Notes under the pieces: model-generated
Told to the model about the DNA's origin: nothing
Seen by the model: the letters and a program-made list of their open reading frames with translations, nothing else
The model's database searches: none
Part shown: one piece after another, positions 32,771-40,839 of the stretch
Position numbering within the stretch: the stretch's first letter is position 1
Layout: every line of letters starts with the position of its first letter
Program-made: the position numbers and the translations under genes
NCBI GenBank assembly: GCA_030770535.1
Contig: JASVEC010000145.1
Coordinates: forward strand, 1 to 42,156
Direction: 5' to 3'
Origin: Batkoa obscura
Lineage: Eukaryota > Entomophthoromycota > Entomophthoromycetes > Entomophthorales > Batkoaceae
Length of the DNA stretch: 42,156 nt

Positions 32771-33069
32771 ATATACTGGTACACCACTGTACTATGTAAA
32801 TCTATTTTTTTGCTATCTTTTTAAAATTACTTTGTATATGTTTAGAAAATATTAACTTAGCTATTCTTTTATCTTTTAAATCATTAAAATATTTGTTATG
32901 TACAAAGTTAGTGCTTTCTTTAATCGAAACAGGGAACAAAAACTAACAAGTATTATTATCAAGTTCATTATTATCAATAGTAAATTTTAATACTATTTTT
33001 TCTTTTTTTTGTTTTATCACAAAATTTTATGAGGTCTGAGTTATTGTAAATAGTTGTCAAAATTAATAT
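32771..33069 (-). mobile_element. T1-like relic that received copy D
   Basis: ATACTGGTACACCACTGTAC matches the zinc-motif region of copy G (22951); 32910-33060 matches the N-terminal frame with changes. Old and broken. Confidence 0.6.
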
Positions 33070-33168
33070 GGGAGTGTTTTTTTTAACTTCATTATTTTTT
33101 CCATTTTTTAAGCGCTATTTAAGCGGAAAAATTGTTAATAAAATTCTTAAACACAAAAATACATCCCC
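33070..33168 (-). mobile_element. m100 MITE
   Basis: Full length, ATAT on both sides. Confidence 0.93.
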
Positions 33169-33323
33169 ATATAATAGACATTTTATTTTAATTTTAACAT
33201 AGTAAAATGACATTAAGCATATGACTAAAAAATTATTTATTTTAAAAACAAGATTAAAAGAAGTTTTTTAAAAAATATTTTTTATTTAATTTTAAACTTT
33301 TTTAAACTAATTTAGGTATCCCC
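33169..33323 (+). mobile_element. Piece ending in a T1 3' terminal repeat
   Basis: Ends AAACTAATTTAGGTATCCCC followed by ATAT, the T1 3' end pattern. The rest is AT-rich with no coding sequence. No opposite terminus was found. Confidence 0.55.
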
Positions 33324-33327
33324 ATAT

Positions 33328-33424
33328 GGGGGTGTTTTTTTGACCTCATTACTTTTCCATCTCTTAAGCACTATTTGAGTGGAAAAATTGTTAGTAAGAT
33401 TCTTAAATACAAAAATACATCCCC
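33328..33424 (-). mobile_element. m100 MITE at the inner end of palindrome-2 right arm
   Basis: Starts GGGGGTGTTTTTTTGACC, ends ATACATCCCC, ATAT on both sides. It matches 31542-31638 except at its outermost ~20 bases. Confidence 0.92.
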
Positions 33425-33587
33425 ATATGGAAATAGGAACAAGACCAGATTCAATAAATTTATATCATTATAATAAATAAGCTATATCAGTATTAGGCTT
33501 TGATATTTTGTATTTAAAAAATAATAGAATAATAAGCAAAGTTTATTTTGATTGTCTATTTAAAATATTAAACATAATTCAATATAT

Positions 33588-33686
33588 GGGGATGTATTTT
33601 TATGTTTAAGAATTTTAGTGATAGTTTTTCCATTTAAATAATGCTTAAAAGATAGAAAAAGTAATGAAGCCAAAAAAGACACTCCC
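33588..33686 (+). mobile_element. m100 MITE in palindrome-2 right arm
   Basis: Reverse-complement identical to 31280-31378, ATAT on both sides. Confidence 0.93.
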
Positions 33687-33794
33687 ATATACAAAAAGTG
33701 TTTAATCAATTTAAGATCCAAAAAGTTTTTATTTAAAAAGTTTACAAAAATTAATATATAAGCAGATACAGGAAATCATATTAGATCCCAAGAG

Positions 33795-34046
33795 TTGCTA
33801 CATTACATATTTAAAGAAATTCATAAAATAAATAGTAGTTTGAATGTTAATCTTAATTTTTTTGCTGAGCATCATGGAAAAAGTATAGTTGATGAACATT
33901 TTGGAAACCTTTCAAAATGGAAAAGTAGTTTTGAAGCGTTAGGTAAAATAGAAGATATCGATCAATTAATTTCAAGATTTGAGGCTTTTATTTGCAAGCA
34001 TAATAAAATTAATAACTCGGCTATTGATAAGGGAAAACAGATATAA
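33795..34046 (+). pseudogene. T1 transposase C-terminal part, copy E
   Basis: Identical 83-codon reading to 30920-31171, with HHGKSIVDEHFG. Confidence 0.75.
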
Positions 34047-34865
34047 TTTTTAAAAAGTATGAAGAAACAAAAATACAAAAAGAATGATAGAGATACAAGG
34101 CATTAAGAAGTATTTACACTTTATTAAACATAACAACAGACTACATTGTTATCCAGTATCCGATACATAAAAAAAGCAATATAGTTCCAATTAGAGTTAT
34201 AAAGTCATGGAAAATAGAAAAACTAAAAGAGCAATCCCAGCTTACATTATAAAAATAACAGAGAATTTAAAAATCTCGATGTTTACTAAGCAAGTAAGTA
34301 GTTTGTTGAATGATAGAAACAGATTATTAAATGTTAAGATTACTTAAGTTATTGATAGCTAAGTTAATAAATACTCAAAGAACAAGTAGCTGTAATAATA
34401 TGCAAAAACTACTATTATATTGATTGTATTATATAAAAATTGTTATAGTTTTAACTAATTACTTTCCCTTATCCAGCTATTTGTTAACTTGATAAGATAT
34501 TAGTGATATAATTGAAATATTAAAATAACCCATTTATTATTTAATAACAAATTTGTAATGTTAGCTATAAGAAAAGCAGTCAACAATAAATGTTTTTTAA
34601 TAAAGTTCTATAAAATATGTATTCATTTACATACTACAATTTTGATTAATATCAATATATATTATATTAGTAAAAGCCTTGTTAATCTGGGAATTTTTAT
34701 TAGATATAGTAAAAACTCAGCCAACTTACAGTATAAACTATAATAGAATAATTTAGAACTGTGTTGTGTTGAGTGCTTTTGTTTTTACAGGATTTTAAGC
34801 GAAGTTTTTAAAATACAAAATATTTAAAAATTGGGTAAAAAAGTGAAACTAATTTAGACATCCCC

Positions 34866-35031
34866 ATATTAAAACTATAATTAATAATAATGTTACTTAT
34901 TGGTTTTTGCTTCCTCTTTTTCTTAAAGGATTAATTTTATGTATTGCTTACTAAGTTTATTGTTGTTAACAGTAAATTTTAGTGATATTCTTTTTTTTGT
35001 TTTATTATAAATTATAATGTTTGTATTATAT
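34866..35031 (-). mobile_element. T1-like relic that received copy E
   Basis: Resembles the N-terminal frame region at 21840-21990 with many changes. The insertion point of copy E equals the ATAT used by the m100 at 14419 in copy B. Confidence 0.6.
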
Positions 35032-35130
35032 GGGAGTGTTTTTTTTGACTTCATTACTTTTCCCGTTTTTCAAGCACTATTTGAGTGGAAAGATTTTTAG
35101 TAAAATTCTTAAATACAAAAATACAACCCT
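35032..35130 (-). mobile_element. m100 MITE
   Basis: Full length; left flank ATAT, right flank ATCA. Last clear transposon piece before the gene block. Confidence 0.9.
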
Positions 35131-35609
35131 ATCATTAAATTAATAAGAGTTTAAAAAATGAAACTTTGAGATAATCGATAACTATAATTACTACCTTAAA
35201 AGTTTGTATAAATTGAGTTAAGCTTAAATTTATCATTTTATTGTTTTTAAATTTGTAATGCCGATTTAGCTTTAGTTGCTATTTTACTGAAATTAATGCT
35301 TAGTTTACTTCATCACATTTTAATGTCAAAATGAAAGTGTTACTCTAGTAAACTAAAATTATGATAAAAATTTATATTTTATTGGGCAGATGAAACATTT
35401 ATCTTAAGCACTATTTTTTAAGCTTAAACTAAAAATTGCAATTTTTAGTATGGAGCTATTACTATTATTATGCTTACATTTAAGGATAATAAAATGCTTA
35501 TGACTTTTCATTTTTCTACTTTTTCAATTATTGGAATTAAAGCTTGACAATTTTATTAAACTATTTATAAATAGTACTTTTATTATTATTGATAAAAAGG
35601 ACACAAATA
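35131..35609. other. ATG18 upstream region
   Basis: AT-rich 480 bp without frames or repeats that I recognise. It probably holds the ATG18 promoter, but no element can be named. Confidence 0.45.
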
Positions 35610-37179
35610 ATGAATTTAATTGGAAAAAGTAACAACGAATTGCTATTTATCAATTTTAATCAAGACTTTAGGTAATTTTATCTTTACTATTATAAGCTAA
35701 TAAACCCTTTTGAGAAATACTAAACTATTCATTATTAAAGTTGTATTGCGGTTGGTAATAAAACAGGATATAAAATTTATAATTGTGATCCGTTTGGTAA
35801 ATGTCACAGTAAAAGTAAACAATTAACAAGTAGTAATAAAATAGTATTGAGTTAATTTATTTTAAAAGGTGAAGGGGGTATTGGAATCGTAGAAATGTTA
35901 TTTAATACCTCATTAGTTGCTTTAGTTGGCGCTGGGGATAAACCCGCCTTTTCGCCAAGAAAGTTACAGATCAACAATACAAAAGTAAGATCAAGTTTAA
36001 ATTCATATCATTTTACTTATAAGATTATGTAGAGAGAATCGACAATATGCGAATTGACTTTTCCAAATTCCATACTGTCAGTAAAATTAAACAGAAAAAG
36101 GATGATTGTTGTACTAAAAGAACAAATTTATTGTTATGACATTTCTAATATGAAATTATTACATATTATTGAAACGGGTAAAAATTCAAAGGGTAATTTT
36201 ATTTATTTATTTTCACTATCTTTATAATTGATTATACCATTAGCAATTTGTGCTTTATCACCTTCAAACGAAAATGGTTATCTTGCTTATCCTGCCCCCA
36301 CCCCATCTGAGGATTCTCCTTTTTCAAATCAATCAGGCAATAGCAATACCAATGGCACTTCAACTGGAGACATAATCATATTTGATACTTTATCGTTAAG
36401 TGTAGTTAATATTATTCATGCTCATAAATCAAGTATAAGTTATATGTGTATTAATCCGGAAGGTACAATGTTAGCTACTGCCTCGGACAAAGTAAGTATA
36501 TAACTTGGATCAAGCGTTTATTTATCTTTATATTTATTAGGGTACAGTAATAAGAGTATTTTCGTTACCTTCAGGACAAAAATTGTTTCAATTCCGACGT
36601 GGTTCTTATAATGCTAGAATTTACTCAATTTCTTTTAATATGGTTAGTTCTTTATTATGTGTATCAAGTGATACTGATACTGTACACATCTTTCGTCTTT
36701 CAAACACAAGTAAATCAAATAATGGAACTTCTATTCAAGAAAGTGAATCAGGATCAAACCCATTAAATAGAAGAACATCTTTTCATAGTATGGTAGGAAA
36801 GAGATTAGCTAATTCAATGGGTAATTATTTACCCGAAGCATTTACTGAAATTTGGGAGCCATCAAGAGATTTTGCTTTCTTAAAATTACCAAATGTTGGT
36901 GTACATAGTATTGTAGCTCTTTCAAGGTAAAATATAGCAGCAGAATAACATAATAATATAATCATTTACTTTTTATTTTAGTACGACGCCACAAGTAATG
37001 GTAATTACTTCAGAAGGCTATCTTTATCAATATAATATTGATTTAGAAAATGGAGGTGAGTGTGTTTTATTAAAACAATATAGGTAATTATTATTTATTC
37101 AATATTATTATTTAATAACATATTTTATAGTTTACTTGAATCAAGTGACACCTTAGCTAATGGCTTACTTATAAACTGA
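35610..37179 (+). CDS. ATG18: Autophagy protein Atg18 (PROPPIN, WIPI family), 8 exons, 398 aa
   Basis: PtdIns(3)P/PtdIns(3,5)P2-binding seven-bladed beta-propeller acting with Atg2 at the autophagosome and vacuole membrane. Exons: 35610-35671, 35741-35814, 35869-35984, 36033-36192, 36244-36491, 36541-36926, 36982-37083, 37131-37179. All introns are GT-AG, 46-69 bp, and the sum is 1197 nt in frame. Visible signatures are [30 protein letters not shown] text, [31 protein letters not shown], and the lipid-binding FRRG at residues 238-241. The insert with [13 protein letters not shown] (blade 4) and the long basic/serine loop after IQESESGS (blade 6, membrane-insertion loop) are typical. ATG at 35610 gives the usual N-terminus [11 protein letters not shown]. 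Hsv2 or Atg21 paralogues are less likely. The stop lies 61 bp from the stop of convergent MND1. Confidence 0.93.
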
Positions 37180-37240
37180 TATAAATTATATTTTTATTTA
37201 ATTATATATTATATTATAATATTTTGATTTGTTTTTATTA

Positions 37241-38216
37241 TTAAATTAAATCATCCAAATCATTTGGAATGTTAAACAAATTATCAAAGTCTTCTTCTTT
37301 TAGACCAAAACAGTCATTACAATGCTTTTTAATAGCAATTATATTATCTAAATAATTAAATTATTTCATTATTAAAAATCACAATATTTACCAATCCAAA
37401 AGATAATCCCTAATTTTAATTTTTGAATACTTTCCACTATTAAAATGATTATTATCATTTTAAATCTGATTTACTGCAACTTACTTTTACTTTTAACTAT
37501 TTCTGGATCATTGCTCTTAATTTGATTAAATTCAATTGTTAAATTATTAACAACTATTTTTAATTTTTCTTTTTGTTGCATTTTATCAACATAATCTCTC
37601 TATTGTAAAAGCAAATACTACATAATTTTTAAATAAATTAACCTTACACTTTTTAACCATGCTTTATGTTGCTCAACTTTACTGTTGAAATTGGAATTCA
37701 TTTCTTGAATACTTTGAATTTTATTTTCAATTGCTTCATTCTCTTCTTTTTTCTAAAATAAATTTATTATTGGGGATGTATTTTTTTGTTCAAGAGTTTT
37801 ACTGGCAGCTTTCCCACTCAAATAGTGCTTAAAAAGTGGAAAAAGTGATGAAATCAAAAAACACGCTCATTATTTTAAAAGTTTAACTTACCTTTTTGAA
37901 AAATTGAGTTGGAAATGCCCAATAGTAGTTGCTTGTGCCTATTTTTTCACATACTATTAATTGATCATTAATAAGTTCATTAACTAAATCTTTAACTAAT
38001 GGAGGACCTAAAAAATAGATATTAAATTATAATATTAATATCATTGTTCTTACTAATGCCTAATTTATTAGCCTTTTTTTCAATCTCTTTAAGTTGAAAA
38101 AATTCGGACTAAAACAAAAAATATCATATAATACTCATAATAATTATAATAAATACCGATGTAAAAATAGATTGTATTTTTTTCAACTTTTCTTTTTTAG
38201 TAATTCCTTTAACCAT
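37241..38216 (-). CDS. MND1: Meiotic recombination protein Mnd1, 7 exons, 200 aa
   Basis: Partner of Hop2; the heterodimer stimulates Rad51/Dmc1 strand invasion in meiosis. Exons in order: 38216-38157, 38108-38054, 38007-37892, 37752-37648, 37599-37485, 37436-37392, 37347-37241. They sum to 603 nt, 200 aa against about 205 in human. The N-terminal winged helix (1-75) shows KKEKLKKIQSIF, EFFQLKEIEK, LVKDLVNELINDQLI and the signature KIGTSNYYWAFP. A coiled coil follows (about 78-150). The conserved C-terminal block contains WIDNIIAIKK (W164) and ends NIPNDLDDLI. Introns are 44-48 bp except intron 3 (37753-37891, 139 bp), which contains an m100. None of the small exons is recognisable alone, so simple ORF calling misses this gene. 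Confidence 0.93.
37772..37868 (+). mobile_element. m100 MITE inside MND1 intron 3
   Basis: GGGGATGTATTTTTTTG to ACACGCTC, antisense to the gene when read in plus orientation. The flanks carry ATTATT on both sides, so the exact duplication is ambiguous. Without it and a 4-bp duplication the intron would be about 38 bp. Confidence 0.92.
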
Positions 38217-38471
38217 ATATTGTACTGAAAAATACTTTCTCTTTCTCACTTTTACTGTTTCAAATAGTGTTTTAATTAATGCATTTCTTATTTTACAGTA
38301 GATAACAAATGAAAAAATCAGTAAGTTATAAAATGCATTTTTTATTAACCTAATAAATGTTAATATATTTTATAAATTAGTGTTCTTTTCTATCAGTTAA
38401 CAAGTAGTTAAAACAGTTTATATTCTATTTTATTATGCAGTTTATCTATAATATTAGTTGTTATTAAGTAA
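38217..38471. other. MND1 upstream / NOB1 downstream intergenic region
   Basis: 255 bp, AT-rich; no separate feature recognised. It must contain the NOB1 3' end and the MND1 promoter. Confidence 0.5.
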
Positions 38472-40096
38472 CTATGACTTCTTACGACCAGATCTACGCT
38501 TAGCTTGATTAGGATTTTTACGACCATAGCCAATAGCTGGTAATAAAAACGTATTACTTTGTTTACCAGAGACAATACCAGGTAAATAATCAGGATCAAA
38601 TAAATTAACTTCTTTACGTCTTGAATAATTTTTCATTCCTCTAATGTATTCCTTTTGATCTTCTGCTAAAATCAAATCTTGGCTTTTATGTCCTCCTTTA
38701 AAGGTAGGTATATTATACTATATTGTTTATTTAATTGTTTAATTTACTTATTATATCTTGAATAATTACCTTTGTCCCTCTTAGATTATATTGATAATTC
38801 TTCTTTAAATAATATCTTACATTCCCGTCTTTATCAACTGAACTAGTTACCCTTGTTAATGTATTTCCACCACATTTAGGACAAAATCTTTTTTCCATAT
38901 TTGTTGTAACACTACATTATAATGTGTTAGTAGATGTATTTGAATTTTATTCTATTGATACTTACTGATAACATGCGTGACATCTTAATACAAAACTTTT
39001 AATTTCCTTAACTGATAATCCTTCTAATGAAATAAGCCCTAAATCCATTTGTAATAGTACATTCTACAAGTTTTGAAATAAATAAATAATAGTAGTGATT
39101 AAAAAATCCATTACCTGCATGGCGAAATCTGTAGTAATACACCCAACTTTTCGAGTTTCTTCTTTTTCATTTAAATCTCCCATAAACTCAATTTGCTTTT
39201 TTTTAATATTGCGTGGTGTAATCCAACCTTCTCCATCACTTTCTTCATCACTTTCTTCATCTTAAATTAGGTTATTATTTATTGTATACTTCATTTATAT
39301 TTAATACCTTCTTCTTCATCCTTTGTTTGCTCTTCACTAGTAGTTTCAAATGTAGCTAAATAAAATAAATAAAAATAATAACGATACGAAAATGAAGTTA
39401 CCATCATTTAATTTAGCATCTTCATTGTCAATAGACAAGTCATTTATTTTTTCAGTAATTATATCTAATTTAGCTTCTTCGTTATTTTCTTCCATTTTCT
39501 TTTCTTCTCCTTCTCTTTCTGATGTTACCTCTTTATCTTCCTTCTTTCTTACTTGTGTTTTATCTTCCTCTACTTCATCTTCTTGTTCTATTTCACCTTT
39601 ATCTTCGATATTAACTTCCTTATCTCCTAAAACTTGACCACCAACCGCAACTTTTGCCTATGATTTATTAATATCCAATATTTGTTTCTGGTGAAGAAAA
39701 TAACATACTTTAATAGGCTCTTTTCTAATCTTACTAATATCCCCAATCTCTTTCTCTAGCATATAAGTTAAGGCTAAAACCTTTAAATCTACTGAAGATA
39801 AAGTAGAAAAGTCTCCAGTTTTCTTGGAAAAGGCAATAACTAATAAATAGTTGAATACAGTCGTTTGAACTATAAATACACGACTTACCAGCTTTCATAG
39901 CCTCAGGGGTAGGGATACGCACTTTGATTTCATATGGAAATAAGTTGAGTTGACTTCGACTTTCTTTGTCTCGAATTTCATTCAATACTTCTTGAATAGT
40001 AACAAATTCATCAGCATAGTCTTTAAATCTAATTCCATTTTTGATGATAGCTCCTGCATCGACTACTAACGCTTGTACTTTTTTGGCTGTTTCCAT
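38472..40096 (-). CDS. NOB1: 20S pre-rRNA endonuclease Nob1, 8 exons, 424 aa
   Basis: PIN-domain nuclease that cuts 20S pre-rRNA at site D to give the mature 18S 3' end during 40S maturation. Exons: 40096-39889, 39839-39709, 39657-39402, 39355-39308, 39260-39115, 39063-38966, 38911-38770, 38717-38472, total 1275 nt in frame. The PIN domain occupies about residues 1-95, with acidic residues D13 (VVDAGA), E40 (VLNEIRD) and D87 (LSSVDLKVLALTY). Then comes a long acidic/lysine low-complexity stretch (about 115-225), GWITP (W227), ITTDFAMQ, the zinc ribbon with CHAC (291-294) and CPKC (306-309), YNLRGTKYNIP, and the basic tail IGYGRKNPNQAKRR. Length is within the family range (412 human, 459 yeast). 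Introns are 46-69 bp. Confidence 0.94.
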
Positions 40097-40304
40097 TCCT
40101 TGTTCTATTCTTCAGTAAAAACAATGTATTTAATATAATTGTTAAATTATAAAGTTATAAAATATATAATTAATTTTATTGGCTAATTAGACTGGTTAAA
40201 TTTAATGGTTCTTTTTGAAATTAATGATTTTTTAAACCATTTATTTTAGTTAGTTATTTATAGTCGTTAGATAAAATAATTTTTTAGAACAATTTTCATA
40301 ATAT
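40097..40304. other. NOB1 upstream region
   Basis: About 210 bp, AT-rich, ending at an m100. It probably holds the NOB1 promoter; no motif identified. Confidence 0.45.
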
Positions 40305-40402
40305 GAGGATGTATTTTTGTGTTTAAGAATTTTACTAACAAATTTTCCACTCAAATAGCGCCTAAAAAACGGAAAAATAATGAAACCAGAAAAAACAACC
40401 CC
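40305..40402 (+). mobile_element. m100 MITE between NOB1 and tRNA-Met
   Basis: Full length (GAGGATGTATTTTTGTG ... ACAACCCC), ATAT on both sides. Confidence 0.93.
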
Positions 40403-40500
40403 ATATCTTTATTATTAGAATCCTTTCAAGATTTAAAAAAAATGCAATAATAAAGGCTTTGGTTTTTTATTAAAAACCAATGGAGCAGGCTAATTTTTAT

Positions 40501-40504
40501 AAAA
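40501..40504 (-). terminator. Pol III T4 terminator of tRNA-Met
   Basis: On the minus strand CCTCTTTTATAAAAATT follows the tRNA 3' end by about 20 nt; the TTTT is the first run of at least four T downstream. Confidence 0.65.
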
Positions 40505-40524
40505 GAGGAACCCACTCACTATAA

Positions 40525-40597
40525 TGCTCCCTGTGGGGATCGAACCCACGACCTTGAGATTATGAGACTCACGCGCTGCCAGCTGCGCCAAAGAAGC
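40525..40597 (-). tRNA. tRNA-Met (CAU), elongator type, intronless
   Basis: 73-nt cloverleaf. The acceptor GCTTCTT pairs with AGGGAGC (with G-U pairs), discriminator A. D arm GCGC-AGCTGGCA-GCGC; anticodon loop CTCATAA with CAT at 40564-40562; variable AGGTC; T arm GTGGG-TTCGATC-CCCAC. The TTCGATC T-loop and pyrimidine-start anticodon loop are those of the elongator rather than the initiator. The last base pair of the anticodon stem is T-T, as in other eukaryotic elongator tRNA-Met. The A and B internal promoter boxes are present. Confidence 0.97.
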
Positions 40598-40839
40598 TTA
40601 CTTTGGTGTTATACATTTATATATTAAGACTTAGCATATTAATATTTAATTATTTCTGAATATTTAACATTGCGCTTAATTGTTGGACTAAGTTAAAAAG
40701 CCAATTAGAATAATAAATGGATATATTTTAGGCTATTTAATTGCTCTGATATTTAACCAAGTCTTAGTGCAGTATATAACAAAAATTACGTATTGATTAA
40801 CTATTTTTTATTTAAATTAAAAGTAGAAGTAAAATTAAA
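40598..40839. other. Divergent intergenic region between tRNA-Met and the UBX gene
   Basis: 242 bp, AT-rich; no element recognised. It must include the UBX-protein promoter. Confidence 0.45.

Larger units (their letters stand above)
33328..34528 (+). repeat. Palindrome 2, right arm (1201 bp)
   Basis: Inverted copy of 30438-31638. Outside the arm the sequence runs on naturally into the T1 3' end at 34865. Confidence 0.93.
33425..34865 (+). mobile_element. T1 copy E, 5' part lost
   Basis: From GGAAATAGGAACAAGACC (codons after DFKQN) through the C-terminal part to the 3' end GAAACTAATTTAGACATCCCC, followed by ATAT. Inserted at an ATAT of an older copy that continues at 34866. Confidence 0.83.

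Noticed and set aside
30438-34528. Palindrome 2 as a single foldback transposon with long inverted ends
   Set aside because: The outer edges lack matching termini and a common target duplication; the arms are halves of two T1 copies with different natural continuations.
34558-34743. 61-codon plus-strand frame in T1 copy E
   Set aside because: Lies in the 3' untranslated part of T1 and is not kept in other copies.
38408-38599. 63-codon minus-strand frame
   Set aside because: It overlaps the last NOB1 exon in another phase; the NOB1 frame has the family motifs.
39392-39637. 81-codon serine-rich plus-strand frame
   Set aside because: It is the complement of the acidic NOB1 exon 3; lysine/glutamate codons read backwards give serine, phenylalanine and leucine.
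40525-40597. Initiator tRNA-Met
   Set aside because: The T-loop and anticodon-loop sequence are those of the elongator type.
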